Of a stretch of 64,000 nt of DNA, positions 26,174 to 35,427 are shown in pieces. A program made the translations under genes and the position numbers. How positions within the stretch are numbered: position 1 is the stretch's first letter; the number at the start of each line of letters is the position of its first letter. Location: positions 124,001-188,000 of the forward strand of contig NZ_JABSSU010000005.1 of NCBI RefSeq assembly GCF_013213835.1, read 5' to 3'. Below the pieces are notes generated by a model, which had not been told where the DNA came from, made no database searches, and saw only the letters and a program-made list of their open reading frames with translations. This stretch comes from Winogradskyella sp. GTDB taxonomy: Bacteria > Bacteroidota > Bacteroidia > Flavobacteriales > Flavobacteriaceae.

Positions 26174-27280
26174 ATGAAAGTATCTAACTTATTCAGACTA
26201 CTATTATTAATGACTTCCTTAGCTATATTTAGTTGTAGCAGCGATAGCGATGGTGGTGGAGACGGTAACGGTAACGGCAATGGGAACGGTAATGGTAATG
26301 GCAACGGAAACAACGACACTACAATTACAGTTTCAATTACGAGCACAAGTGAGTGTGGTGTGTATCCTGGAGATACCATGACCTTTGCAGTAAAAACAAA
26401 TACTAACCAAGATGTAACAGCGCAATCTACTATTTCAGTTAACGGTGAAGTTCTTAGTGGTAATTCTTACATCCCTACAACAGGAGGGGACCTTTCTATA
26501 ACAGCGACTTACCAGAGTGCTACTAGTAACGCAATATCATCTAATGTTCTTGATGATGTTACAAGATTTACAAAGAATGCATTAATTGAAAAATATACAG
26601 GTACATGGTGTGGTTATTGCCCACGTGTTAATTATGCTATTGAATTGGTAGAAGCAGAAACCGATCAAGCATTTACGGTTGCGATCCATAACGATCAAGA
26701 TTTTGGATGTCCTGAAGTAGCACAACTTGAGGCTTCTTTTGGTATTGGAGGTTATCCTACTGCAAAAATCAATAGAGGTGCTGACTGGGCTTTCCCAGAG
26801 CCAAGTAATATTGAGCAAGTACTAAGTATTACGAGATGTGCTAACGCTGAAGCGGGTCTTGCAATAACACCTACATTAAGTGGTAACCAAATGAGTATTG
26901 AAGTTTTTGCAAAGTTCAATGAGGTATTTACTTTCAACAATACAAAACTTACCGTATTTATCTTAGAAGATGATTTATTCGCTGACCAAGAAAACTATAC
27001 GAGTTACTATGGTGGTGTGAGTACTATCGTAAACTTTGAGCACGATCATGTATTAAGAGAAAGCTTAACTAACGTTTCAGGTGATGCCGTATCATCAAGT
27101 GAAGTATCTAACAATGTTTACAGTAGAACATTTACTGCTACTATACCATCAAATGTTGCGGATGCATCAAAAATGAGTGTGATCGCATTTATCTCAAATG
27201 ATGACTTTATTGGTACACCTCAAGTGCTGAACTCAAGAGTGGCATATTTTGGTGACACACAAACTTTTGAAGAGCAATAA
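26174..27280 (+). CDS. Omp28-related lipoprotein with a thioredoxin-like CxxC domain
   Basis: From the ATG at 26174 the product has 368 residues. The leader ends 'LAIFSC' (Cys21 lipidated), followed by 'SSDSDGGGDGN' and a run of Gly-Asn repeats (about residues 31-45) that acts as a flexible linker. A beta domain follows ('TVSITSTSECGVYPGDTMTF'). An Omp28-like domain then carries 'GTWCGYCPRV' (Cys146, Cys149) and 'GIGGYPTAKIN'. Omp28 family proteins are outer-membrane lipoproteins of uncertain role, first studied in Porphyromonas. It is divergent from the TlpA/DUF6029 unit and ends with a good terminator. Confidence 0.85.
   Translation: MKVSNLFRLLLLMTSLAIFSCSSDSDGGGDGNGNGNGNGNGNGNGNNDTTITVSITSTSECGVYPGDTMTFAVKTNTNQDVTAQSTISVNGEVLSGNSYIPTTGGDLSITATYQSATSNAISSNVLDDVTRFTKNALIEKYTGTWCGYCPRVNYAIELVEAETDQAFTVAIHNDQDFGCPEVAQLEASFGIGGYPTAKINRGADWAFPEPSNIEQVLSITRCANAEAGLAITPTLSGNQMSIEVFAKFNEVFTFNNTKLTVFILEDDLFADQENYTSYYGGVSTIVNFEHDHVLRESLTNVSGDAVSSSEVSNNVYSRTFTATIPSNVADASKMSVIAFISNDDFIGTPQVLNSRVAYFGDTQTFEEQ
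26263..26310 (+). repeat. Short tandem repeat of a 6-base unit coding Gly-Asn
   Basis: About seven to eight consecutive copies of a degenerate GGNAAY unit encode (Gly-Asn)n in the linker of the Omp28-like lipoprotein. The unit is a multiple of three, so changes in copy number keep the frame and only change linker length. Confidence 0.85.
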
Positions 27281-27297
27281 AAAGCTAATCATAAATT

Positions 27298-27329
27298 AAA
27301 AAAGTCTTGCAATACGCAAGACTTTTTTA
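27298..27329 (+). terminator. Rho-independent terminator after the Omp28-like gene
   Basis: AAAAAAGTCTTGC (27298-27310), loop AATAC, GCAAGACTTTTTT (27316-27328). Confidence 0.9.
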
Positions 27330-27443
27330 GTTGCATAAAGTTAATTTTACTTTTTTTAAACTTTTCTGTAACATTTTGCTTATTCCATACGTATTATAAA
27401 AGAGCACTTTGCTATTTTAATGCACAAATCTTAAAATAATTAC

Positions 27444-28307
27444 ATGAGACAACTTAAAATCACCAAGCAGGTAACCAACAGAGAAACTGCATCATTAGAC
27501 AAATACTTACAAGAAATTGGTAAGGTAGATTTAATTACTGCAGATGAAGAAGTTGAGTTAGCACAGCGCATTAAGGCAGGAGATCAAATCGCCTTAGAAA
27601 AATTGACTAAAGCTAACTTACGTTTCGTTGTATCGGTTGCCAAGCAATATCAAAACCAAGGATTAACCTTACCAGATTTAATTAATGAAGGTAACTTAGG
27701 TTTGATTAAAGCTGCACAACGTTTTGACGAGACTCGTGGATTTAAATTTATCTCATATGCAGTATGGTGGATTAGACAATCTATCTTACAAGCATTGGCT
27801 GAACAATCGCGTATTGTACGTTTGCCATTAAATAAGATTGGATCGATAAATAAAATCAACAAGACTTTTGCATTTTTAGAGCAAAGTCATGAGCGTCCGC
27901 CTTCAGCAGAAGAAATTGCTAAGGAATTAGACATGACCATTAACGACGTTAAGGAATCTATGAAGAATTCTGGTCGTCACGTCTCCATGGATGCACCATT
28001 AGTGGAAGGTGAAGATTCTAACTTATACGATGTATTACGTAGTGGTGAATCTCCAAATCCTGATAAGGATTTATTACACGAATCGTTACGTACAGAAATT
28101 GAGCGTGCGTTAGAGACTTTAACGCCTCGTGAAGCTGATGTGATTCGTTTATATTTTGGTTTAGGGAACCAACACCCAATGACTTTAGAAGAGATTGGTG
28201 AGACCTTTGATTTAACACGTGAGCGTGTAAGACAAATTAAAGAAAAAGCCATTCGTAGATTAAAACATACCTCTCGCAGTAAAATATTAAAAACATATTT
28301 AGGTTAG
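27444..28307 (+). CDS. rpoD: Primary RNA polymerase sigma factor (RpoD/SigA)
   Basis: The 287-residue protein is the short primary sigma factor typical of Bacteroidota, without the region 1.1 of proteobacterial RpoD. Region 1.2 is at '[22 protein letters not shown]'. Region 2 covers '[17 protein letters not shown]' to '[13 protein letters not shown]', including the -7 recognition helix. Region 3 follows, and region 4 has '[16 protein letters not shown]' and the helix-turn-helix '[20 protein letters not shown]'. It directs transcription from the TTG/TAnnTTTG promoters seen in this window. Its own promoter is not clear by eye; the 136-base gap upstream is A+T-rich. Confidence 0.96.
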   Translation: MRQLKITKQVTNRETASLDKYLQEIGKVDLITADEEVELAQRIKAGDQIALEKLTKANLRFVVSVAKQYQNQGLTLPDLINEGNLGLIKAAQRFDETRGFKFISYAVWWIRQSILQALAEQSRIVRLPLNKIGSINKINKTFAFLEQSHERPPSAEEIAKELDMTINDVKESMKNSGRHVSMDAPLVEGEDSNLYDVLRSGESPNPDKDLLHESLRTEIERALETLTPREADVIRLYFGLGNQHPMTLEEIGETFDLTRERVRQIKEKAIRRLKHTSRSKILKTYLG

Positions 28308-28395
28308 TCATTTGTTTTTGTATATTGAACAACCAACCTAAATAAAGGTAACAACAGTTACAAAACATAACTGTTCGTTTTTTGATTGATGAAAG

Positions 28396-28425
28396 AACCC
28401 ACGGCTGATTACCGTGGGTTTATTT
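28396..28425 (+). terminator. Rho-independent terminator after rpoD
   Basis: AACCCACGG (28396-28404), a 7-base loop, CCGTGGGTT (28412-28420), then TATTTTATT. It lies between rpoD and the rpe ATG at 28467, which also argues against the longer rpe frame that would start at 28386. Confidence 0.75.
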
Positions 28426-28466
28426 TATTACTTACTTTTGCATCAGAACAAAGCTATCAATATCAC

Positions 28467-29129
28467 ATGAACACAAAATTAATTGCACCTTCAATGCTTG
28501 CCGCAGATTTCGGCAACTTACAACGCGATACAGAAATGGTTAATAATAGTGATGCCGATTGGTTTCACATTGATATTATGGATGGGCATTTTGTGCCAAA
28601 CATTTCCTATGGCATGCCAGTGATTGCTGCCATTAAAAAACACGCCACAAAACCATTAGATGTGCATTTAATGATAGAACAACCTGAGCGTTATATTGAA
28701 GAATTTGCCAAGGTTGGTGCAGATATTATCACCGTGCATTACGAATCTACAGTGCACTTACACCGCACATTGCGCCAAATAAAGGATGCCGGTTGTAAAG
28801 CGGGTATTGTATTAAACATCACCACACCTATTAATGTTCTAGAAGACATTTTACCTGAGTGTTATATGATCTTGTTAATGTCCATTAACCCTGGTTTTGG
28901 TGGTCAAAAATTTGAGGAAGTGACGTACCAACGTATCAAAAAACTGCGTCAAATGATAGATGCTCAAGGCTTAGATACGCGCATTGAAATTGATGGTGGT
29001 GTTACCGATAAAAATATTGAAAAACTCGTTGCGGCAGGTGCAGATACTTTTGTAGCCGGAAGCCATGTCTTTAAGAGTGATGATCCAACGGATACCATTG
29101 CACACTTAAAAACATTGGCCAACCAGTAA
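28467..29129 (+). CDS. rpe: Ribulose-phosphate 3-epimerase
   Basis: From the ATG at 28467 the product is 220 residues ('MNTKLIAPSMLAADFGNL'), the family's normal length. It interconverts ribulose 5-phosphate and xylulose 5-phosphate in the pentose phosphate pathway. The TIM-barrel motifs are complete: 'FHIDIMDGHFVPN' (metal ligands and catalytic Asp), 'DVHLMIEQPE', 'MSINPGFGGQKF' (phosphate loop) and 'RIEIDGGV' (second catalytic Asp). It is preceded by the rpoD terminator, so it has its own promoter, and its stop directly abuts the convergent CBS gene at 29130. Confidence 0.96.
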   Translation: MNTKLIAPSMLAADFGNLQRDTEMVNNSDADWFHIDIMDGHFVPNISYGMPVIAAIKKHATKPLDVHLMIEQPERYIEEFAKVGADIITVHYESTVHLHRTLRQIKDAGCKAGIVLNITTPINVLEDILPECYMILLMSINPGFGGQKFEEVTYQRIKKLRQMIDAQGLDTRIEIDGGVTDKNIEKLVAAGADTFVAGSHVFKSDDPTDTIAHLKTLANQ

Positions 29130-29549
29130 TTATAATTGCTTCAACAGATAGTTGATTAAGTCCGTTGTTGTTACAATACCAACAAGACAACCATTATCTA
29201 CAACAGGTAATGCATGGAACTCTTTCTCGTATAGTATTTGTGCTACCTCTTTTATTGTAGCAGTAGATGGCACAGTGACCACATTTTTCACCATGACTTG
29301 ATCAATGGTAAACATGTTGTACACCATCGTATCCACATTATCCTCATCTTCGTAAACCGTATCGGCAAAACTAATCCGCATTAAGTCAGAATAGCTTAGC
29401 ATACCCACAATAACGTCTCCTGCAACCACAGGAATATGTCTTATTTTATTACGCTTAAAAAGCATCTCGGCCGTCTCTAAATCATCATCTCTATTTAAAG
29501 CGATGATGTTTCGGGTCATTATTTCTGAAATTGGTGGTATATATCTCAT
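29130..29549 (-). CDS. Two-CBS-domain protein
   Basis: The 139-residue protein consists almost entirely of two CBS motifs. The first is around 'IMTRNIIALNRDDDLETAE' to 'IVGMLSYSDLMRI', and the second runs from 'VMVKNVVTVPSTATIKEVA' to 'LVGIVTTTDLINYLL'. Such pairs fold as a Bateman module and bind adenosine nucleotides. There is no fused effector domain, so it may regulate another protein in trans. Partner and ligand are unknown. It abuts rpe tail to tail with no space for a terminator, and no clear promoter was found upstream. Confidence 0.88.
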   Translation of the reverse strand: MRYIPPISEIMTRNIIALNRDDDLETAEMLFKRNKIRHIPVVAGDVIVGMLSYSDLMRISFADTVYEDEDNVDTMVYNMFTIDQVMVKNVVTVPSTATIKEVAQILYEKEFHALPVVDNGCLVGIVTTTDLINYLLKQL

Positions 29550-29703
29550 GACGCTAGGATTTAATATTCGTTATTAAAAGTAGCGGAAAGGCCTGAGAAA
29601 AAGTATGATAATTGTCATGTGACCGATTTGTGATTCAAAAGTAAGCTTGATGAACGATGCTTCTTAATGTTATTGTGAAGTGTGACACCTCAGTCACCGA
29701 AAT

Positions 29704-29747
29704 CGTCATTTCGAGTGATTTCACAGGGTGAAATCGTATCGAGAACA
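29704..29747 (+). repeat. REP-like palindromic element, copy A
   Basis: The element reads CGTCATTTCGAGT, then an 8-bp stem GATTTCAC/GTGAAATC with loop AGG, then GTATCGAGAACA. Copy B at 35601-35645 (minus strand) has nearly identical flanks but a completely different, self-complementary stem. This is the signature of a dispersed extragenic palindrome family. Confidence 0.75.
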
Positions 29748-29782
29748 CTGTAGCAACCTCCATAAAGCAACTTACATATGAG

Positions 29783-29803
29783 ATGCCGTATCAAGTACGG
29801 CAT
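29783..29803 (+). repeat. GC-rich hairpin, probable REP-type unit
   Basis: ATGCCGTA (29783-29790), loop TCAAG, TACGGCAT (29796-29803) forms a perfect 8-bp stem of higher G+C than its surroundings. It lies 36 bases from REP-like copy A. Confidence 0.6.
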
Positions 29804-30007
29804 GACAAATCAATGATATTACGAAGTGTGACTTCGAGAGTCTCAGCCACCAGAATGTCATTCAGAAGTGAACGTAGTGAACGATGAATCTTTGTCATTT
29901 TAAAAATTTAAGATTCTTCGCTATCGCTCTGAATCACAGCAGAAAGCTTCAATACTTCGACTGTACTTACGCTAAAGCTTCAGCGACACGCGGAAGTAGG
30001 AATGGAG

Positions 30008-32344
30008 TTAATCACTGCCATAGCCATAACCATAACCATAGTTATAACTATACCCATAAGACTTACTTGCGCCAACACTATTCACCACATAAGCCACATT
30101 CTTCAATTTACCTGTTTCACTAAGGTCCTTAGAGAAGTCCAACAACTTCTTCTCAGTGTGGTTGGCACGTACCGCATAAATCGTCGCATCAGCATACTGA
30201 GATATCAATAAAGTATCTGTCACTAAAATGGTTGGTGCTGTATCTATGATGACATAGTCGTACAAATCGCGCGCTTCCTCCACAAGATCTTTAAATCGAC
30301 CGTTAGTCAATAACTGTGCAGGGTTTGGCGGAATGGTCCCTGAGAGCATGATGTGGTGATTCGGATGCATTTCAAAACCAGATACTAAGGCGTCTTTCCA
30401 ATCAAAATCTGTATCATGTAAATAATTAGACAGCCCTGGTTGGCCTTTATCTCCATTAATATGGGTATGAATCTGTGGATTTCTAAGATCTGCTCCGATC
30501 AATAACACCTTTTTGTTGATACTCGATAACGCCAAGGATAAATTCAAACTGATATACGTTTTCCCCTCTCCTTTGATGGTTGAGGTACAGTAGATAATAT
30601 TGTGCTTTTTATTAGACTCATTTGGTAAGATGTAATCCACATTTGCACTTAATATACGAAACGCCTCTGCCACAATGGTGCGATCATTAGGATTCTTAAA
30701 AATCATATTGGCTTTTTCCTTGCCTTTAATCTCAGGAATCTCTGCAACTACAGGAATGGTATTATCGTTACTTATATCTTCCTTGCTATGCAACTTGGTG
30801 TCTAGCATAAAAAACAAATACAAGATACCGAAAGGCAATAACAACCCAGCTAAGAAGGCACCTGCATACACAATGTTTGACTTTGGAGAAATCGGAAAGG
30901 TCCCAGACAAAGCATTTTCCACCACCTTAATAGATGGCTCTGTAATGGCTAAGTTTATTGCTGCTTCTTCGCGCTTTTGCAAGAGTAATAGATACAAACT
31001 TTCTTTTATCTTTTGTTGACGTTGTATGGCTTTAAACAAGCGTTCTTTGTTAGGAATTTGGGCCATCTTTCCAGAAATCAATTGATTTCTAGTTTGTAGC
31101 TGATTTAATGATAAGCGCAATTGCGCGGTATAGGCTTTAAGGCTTCTTTTTATATTTACCCTTAAACGTTCTATTTCACTGTTGGCGTATCTAACAGCAG
31201 GATTATTAGCGGCTCCACTTTGTGCTAACTTATCACGCTGCATCACCGCGGTATTATATTCCGATATATAGGTGTTTATATCGCCATTTTCAAGACCAAT
31301 ATTCGCTGGTAATAAATCTGAGTCCCCATCTAATTGTATTGTATTTTCTAAAGATTTTGACAAGAGCAATTGATTTTCTAGACGGAACAACTCTTCTTCA
31401 GATTTCATGCGCTGTTCCAGACCCATTTGCACATCTGTAGACACATCTACTATATTATTTGCCTCTTTAAAGTCCTCACCACTAATCTCTATGGAATCCA
31501 ATTCTTTAGCTAAATATGTAAAACGCTCTTCAATAAAATCTATAGTCCGTTGTGATACCAATTGACGGTCATTTATGCCATCCTCATTAAATACTTCAAT
31601 TAACTTATTTAAAATGGATTCACTCAACGCTTTACTTTCACCTTTCAAGGATAAACTCAGTAAGTCGCTTTGTTCTCCAATGGGTTCTACCTTAATTATT
31701 GACTTTAATTGGAGGACTTTTGATTTAAGGTCTGTATAGGAAATAATATGTGTATCTTCTATACGTTTATCTGTTTCCATTTGATTGAAATCAACATTAA
31801 AAGGTAAGTCATGTTCACTGTTAAATGTTGAGAAATCTGGAAATTCAAAAACCTCTTCAGTCATTAGATTAGTGACAGTTAAACTTTTAGTTGTAGTGTT
31901 TAATTCATAAGATTGCTTATTTGAAATACTATCAGGATGGATCAATTGCTGATACGCAAATGGCAATTGGTTAATTTGAGAGGTCTGTATGGTTCCCACT
32001 TCAAAAAAGGTGGTATTTAATTGAAGTTGCTCTACAACACGATCTAAAATCAAATAAGATGTCAAAATCTCAATTTCATTTTCTAAATTGATATTAGACC
32101 GTTTAAAAATAAAGGCTGACGTCGGTAATTCTAGCCCATCTGACTCATCTAAAATTTTTATTTTTGCATTGGTTTGATATATACGAGGGGCATACCTTAG
32201 ATATACATATGCAGACCCTAAGAATAGTACGAGCGCTAATACAAACCAAGGCCAATAGCGTACATACCTTTGAATTTCACTTTTAATATCTAAAGTCGAT
32301 TCATTCTCAAAAGGATTGGAATTGATATTGAAGGGTTGTTCCAT
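30008..32344 (-). CDS. wzc: Polysaccharide co-polymerase / BY-type tyrosine autokinase (Wzc)
   Basis: The 778-residue inner-membrane protein has a Wzz-like chain-length domain between two membrane segments (about residues 32-52 and 495-520). A long periplasmic coiled-coil region with GNVR-like 'IPNKERLFKAIQRQQKIKESL' lies between them. The C-terminal cytoplasmic kinase carries Walker A 'CTSTIKGEGKTYISLNLS' (near residue 595), A' 'VLLIGADLRNPQIH' and B 'DYVIIDTAPTILVTD'. The last 16 residues are a Tyr/Gly cluster ('YGYSYNYGYGYGYGSD') with seven tyrosines, the autophosphorylation tail. With Wza (10 bases upstream) it controls polymer length and export. It is the last gene of the third block. 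Confidence 0.94.
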   Translation of the reverse strand: MEQPFNINSNPFENESTLDIKSEIQRYVRYWPWFVLALVLFLGSAYVYLRYAPRIYQTNAKIKILDESDGLELPTSAFIFKRSNINLENEIEILTSYLILDRVVEQLQLNTTFFEVGTIQTSQINQLPFAYQQLIHPDSISNKQSYELNTTTKSLTVTNLMTEEVFEFPDFSTFNSEHDLPFNVDFNQMETDKRIEDTHIISYTDLKSKVLQLKSIIKVEPIGEQSDLLSLSLKGESKALSESILNKLIEVFNEDGINDRQLVSQRTIDFIEERFTYLAKELDSIEISGEDFKEANNIVDVSTDVQMGLEQRMKSEEELFRLENQLLLSKSLENTIQLDGDSDLLPANIGLENGDINTYISEYNTAVMQRDKLAQSGAANNPAVRYANSEIERLRVNIKRSLKAYTAQLRLSLNQLQTRNQLISGKMAQIPNKERLFKAIQRQQKIKESLYLLLLQKREEAAINLAITEPSIKVVENALSGTFPISPKSNIVYAGAFLAGLLLPFGILYLFFMLDTKLHSKEDISNDNTIPVVAEIPEIKGKEKANMIFKNPNDRTIVAEAFRILSANVDYILPNESNKKHNIIYCTSTIKGEGKTYISLNLSLALSSINKKVLLIGADLRNPQIHTHINGDKGQPGLSNYLHDTDFDWKDALVSGFEMHPNHHIMLSGTIPPNPAQLLTNGRFKDLVEEARDLYDYVIIDTAPTILVTDTLLISQYADATIYAVRANHTEKKLLDFSKDLSETGKLKNVAYVVNSVGASKSYGYSYNYGYGYGYGSD

Positions 32345-32354
32345 ATAGTCTATG

Positions 32355-33116
32355 TTATCTTGTCAATAAAATGGTAACACTTAAGGCCAGCGAGGCGATA
32401 GTAAGTACGGTACTTACATTACTGATAAAGCCCGCTTGTTTGACTCTTGGTTCGTTCTGATTCACCACAATCATATCATTAGGTTTAATAAAGTAGTATT
32501 CAGAATTCATAAAATCAGCATTTGTTAAATCGATATGCGTCACTTTACGGACACCATCCACCTCTCTAGATAATAAGATATCCTCGCGTGTGCCGTTAAT
32601 GGTGAGATCACCTGCATAACCCAAGGCTTGTAACAGGGTAATATTTTGCTCAGTAAAATTATAGGTCCCCGGTTGGTTCACCTCGCCAAGTATGGTAAAC
32701 TTCGCATTAATGAGACGGACATTGATATTAGCTTCCGTTAAATGCCCTTCTGCCTCTAAGCGATCCTTTAGGTGTTGGGCTAATTGTATTGTGGTTTTAT
32801 TAGCAACAGAAATCTCGCCTAACACAGGAAAATCAATGGTATTGTTTAAAGATACCAAATACCCATCCAATTGTAATAATTGTAAGTTTTGCGGCACCAT
32901 ACCTTGATTCACCCCTCGATTATAAGGGGAAGCCGCCTCAGGGACTACAGATTCCACAGTAATTTTTAAAATATCGTTAGGTTGAATGGTCGACGATTGA
33001 TAATTAACCTTCTGAGTGACATCTGCGTCAATATTTTGCAAATAATGAATGTCCTTTTTTGAGGCACACGACATGACTAATACCAAAAGGCTCAAAGCAT
33101 TGATTTTTAATTTCAT
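32355..33116 (-). CDS. wza: Polysaccharide export outer-membrane lipoprotein (Wza-like)
   Basis: From the ATG at 33116 the product is 253 residues. The leader ends 'LVLVMSC' (Cys17 lipidated). 'DIHYLQNIDADV' and 'IQPNDILKITVES' start the poly-export domain, followed by an SLBB domain ('FTILGEVNQPGTYNFTEQNITLLQALG'). A C-terminal hydrophobic stretch ('VSTVLTIASLALSVTILL') may insert in the outer membrane in place of the amphipathic helix of E. coli Wza. It forms the exit channel for the polymer and pairs with Wzc downstream. No phosphatase (Wzb) gene is visible in the window. Confidence 0.92.
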   Translation of the reverse strand: MKLKINALSLLVLVMSCASKKDIHYLQNIDADVTQKVNYQSSTIQPNDILKITVESVVPEAASPYNRGVNQGMVPQNLQLLQLDGYLVSLNNTIDFPVLGEISVANKTTIQLAQHLKDRLEAEGHLTEANINVRLINAKFTILGEVNQPGTYNFTEQNITLLQALGYAGDLTINGTREDILLSREVDGVRKVTHIDLTNADFMNSEYYFIKPNDMIVVNQNEPRVKQAGFISNVSTVLTIASLALSVTILLTR

Positions 33117-33176
33117 TGAGGTATTTTGAATTTGAACAAATATAATTGAATTGACAGATAGGGCAAAAGTTTGCAA

Positions 33177-34265
33177 CTAGATTAACCACTTTTTCAAAAC
33201 CAACGGTACAATATATAGAACAGAACCGTAGCACCATAATGCCAATATCTGATAATTTAATTCCAAAGATAACAGATTAAATGCTATACAAATGATTACA
33301 AAATTGATGATAACAATTATAATCGTTGTAACAACATGAGAATAGCCTTGCTGTATAAATCGATGATGCACATGATTTTTATCGGCTTTAAACGGACTGG
33401 TTTTGTGAATAAATATACGAATCGTAAAAATACGTAAGGTATCCATTAATGGGTAAAACAACAGTGCAAAGGCCAAAGCAGGTGAAGCCTTATAATAGGA
33501 TGAACTCGGATCTGTCTGCGCCAAGTTGATAAAACTTATAGTAAAAAACGCTAATAAAAAACCCAAAATCATGGAGCCTGTATCCCCCATAAACAACTTG
33601 TTCTCTTTTGAAAAATTCAACCGTAAAAAAGCGATTAATGCACCGCAAAGCGCAATCGCAATGGTTGCCAAACTCAGTTCATCAGCTTGTACAAAAATAT
33701 AGACAAATACTGCACTCGCACATAGGGCAAAGGAGCCTGCCAAGCCATCAATGCCATCAATGAGATTAAAGGCATTAATAATTAAAATATATACAAACAA
33801 TGTAAATATGATAGACAACCAATACGGCAACATATCGACATCTAAGATATTAGAGAACCCAATAATTCTTGTATTGGTGAAAATAATCAATAAGGCTGCT
33901 GCAAAGATTTGACCCATCATTTTTTTTGATGGTGACACCACAGTTAAGTCATCTTTTAAGCCTAAGAAAAATAAGGCTGTTAGGGCACCCATGACCAACA
34001 ATAAGACCTTCGTATTTAAAAAGGCACCCACAATAGTCATAACTACAATTAGGCTGAGAAATATGCCAATACCTCCAAGGGTTGGCACTACTTCCGTATG
34101 CTCACTGCGTTCATCCGGTTCATCCATCAAATGCTTTTGGCGTGCTACATAAATTATCGCAGGAAATGAACGCAATGCAATGATGAATGCCAATAGAAAA
34201 GCAGAGCCTAACCAAATGAATGGGTAGTTGTTCGGTGAGAAGTCTTCTAATAAGGTTTTAATCAT
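33177..34265 (-). CDS. wecA: Undecaprenyl-phosphate sugar-1-phosphate transferase (MraY/WecA family)
   Basis: The 362-residue polytopic protein has about ten membrane segments and the family motifs 'VPTLGGIGIF', 'NAFNLIDGIDGLAGS' and 'KLFMGDTGSMILGF' (catalytic Asp and Mg2+ site). 'HVHHRFIQQGYSHV' is the C-terminal His-rich loop of the WecA/WbpL branch, absent in MraY. It transfers a HexNAc-1-phosphate from UDP-sugar to undecaprenyl phosphate and so starts the repeat unit. It sits between wecB and wza with about 60-base gaps. Confidence 0.9.
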   Translation of the reverse strand: MIKTLLEDFSPNNYPFIWLGSAFLLAFIIALRSFPAIIYVARQKHLMDEPDERSEHTEVVPTLGGIGIFLSLIVVMTIVGAFLNTKVLLLVMGALTALFFLGLKDDLTVVSPSKKMMGQIFAAALLIIFTNTRIIGFSNILDVDMLPYWLSIIFTLFVYILIINAFNLIDGIDGLAGSFALCASAVFVYIFVQADELSLATIAIALCGALIAFLRLNFSKENKLFMGDTGSMILGFLLAFFTISFINLAQTDPSSSYYKASPALAFALLFYPLMDTLRIFTIRIFIHKTSPFKADKNHVHHRFIQQGYSHVVTTIIIVIINFVIICIAFNLLSLELNYQILALWCYGSVLYIVPLVLKKWLI

Positions 34266-34326
34266 ATTTCTGGCTTTGAGCCATTTAAACGAATGTCACA
34301 AAAGTACAAATTATAACAAAATGTTA

Positions 34327-35427
34327 TCACTTATCACTTTGAATTTTAAGGAGTGCGTCTACAATGCGTAGGGCAGTGTTTCCGTCCCATAATGGAATAT
34401 CATTCCCTTGTTTCCATGAACCTTCAAAAAGTTTATCCAGATAAGGTTTTAAATGATCTGGATTCGTTCCAACCAACGCGTTAGTACCAAGCGTTATAGT
34501 CTCAGGACGTTCTGTATTATCTCTTAGTGTCATGCAAGGCACACGCATCACAGAGGCTTCTTCAGTTATACCGCCCGAATCTGTAATAACGGCTTTGGCA
34601 TTTTCCACCAAATAGTTAAATTCTAAATAACTTAATGGTTCAACCATATGAAGTCTTTCATGCGCAATATTCAAACCTTTTAAAATTTTTGCTGTTCTAG
34701 GATGCACAGGGAACACTAATGGTAATTCTTGAGTATTTGCAATGATTTCATCAATCATTTGTTTGAGTTGCGCTTCTTCATCTACATTGGCCGGTCTATG
34801 AAGCGTCATCACTATATATGCTTTGTCAGAAAGATTTAAATCATCCCAAATCTGAGGCTTTATAAAGTTTTGTCTTTGTTTTAGTAAAGTATCAATCATA
34901 GTATTTCCGACGAAGAAAATCTGTTCTTCTTTAACCCCAGAATTTTTTAAATTTTCATTGGCTAATTCAGACGTTGTAAAAAAATAATTGGTAATACTAT
35001 CAGTTACCAACCTATTAATTTCCTCTGGCATCGTCCAATCATCTGAACGAATTCCGGCTTCTACATGCGCTACTTTGGTATGTAGTTTTTGAGCGACTAA
35101 GGCACAAGCCATAGTCGACGTCACATCCCCTACTACTAAGACTAAATTGGCCGGATTGCTCATCAATTCATTTTCAAAAGCAATCATAATATTTGCTGTT
35201 TGCTCAGCCTGTGTGCCTCCACTACATTCTAAATTCACATGTGGTTCAGGAATATCTAATTGTTCAAAAAAACTTCCGGACATATTCTTATCATAATGTT
35301 GCCCTGTATGTACCAAGCGATAATCTATTAAGGCACCTTCATCTTTAACACGTTCTATTTCATGAATAATAGGAGCAATTTTCATGAAGTTTGGTCGAGC
35401 TCCAGCTATAATGGTGATATGATACAT
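34327..35427 (-). CDS. wecB: UDP-N-acetylglucosamine 2-epimerase, non-hydrolysing (copy 2)
   Basis: The 366-residue GT-B-fold enzyme makes UDP-ManNAc from UDP-GlcNAc. 'AGARPNFMKIAPII' opens the N-terminal domain; 'VVGDVTSTMACALVAQKL' and 'HVEAGIRSDDWTMPEEINR' are active-site segments; 'LHRPANVD' and 'ITDSGGITEEASVMRVPCMTLRDNTERPE' complete the family pattern. A second WecB-type gene lies at 47176-48291 and differs clearly in sequence. The two may serve different sugars. It is the first gene of the third block, upstream of wecA. Confidence 0.92.
   Translation of the reverse strand: MYHITIIAGARPNFMKIAPIIHEIERVKDEGALIDYRLVHTGQHYDKNMSGSFFEQLDIPEPHVNLECSGGTQAEQTANIMIAFENELMSNPANLVLVVGDVTSTMACALVAQKLHTKVAHVEAGIRSDDWTMPEEINRLVTDSITNYFFTTSELANENLKNSGVKEEQIFFVGNTMIDTLLKQRQNFIKPQIWDDLNLSDKAYIVMTLHRPANVDEEAQLKQMIDEIIANTQELPLVFPVHPRTAKILKGLNIAHERLHMVEPLSYLEFNYLVENAKAVITDSGGITEEASVMRVPCMTLRDNTERPETITLGTNALVGTNPDHLKPYLDKLFEGSWKQGNDIPLWDGNTALRIVDALLKIQSDK

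Larger units (their letters stand above)
29550..30007. other. Intergenic region with REP-like hairpins
   Basis: This 458-base gap between the CBS gene and the 3' end of wzc contains no supported gene. It holds the REP-like element at 29704-29747, a second GC-rich hairpin at 29783-29803 and scattered short palindromic fragments (for example around 29830-29900). The third-block polysaccharide transcript would end here. Short open frames in it have no coding signature. Confidence 0.7.

Noticed and set aside
29884..30211. Plus-strand open frames rich in His/Thr/Ile at the wzc 3' end
   Set aside because: They are the complement of the Tyr-Gly tail repeats and the REP-like region; the composition explains their length.
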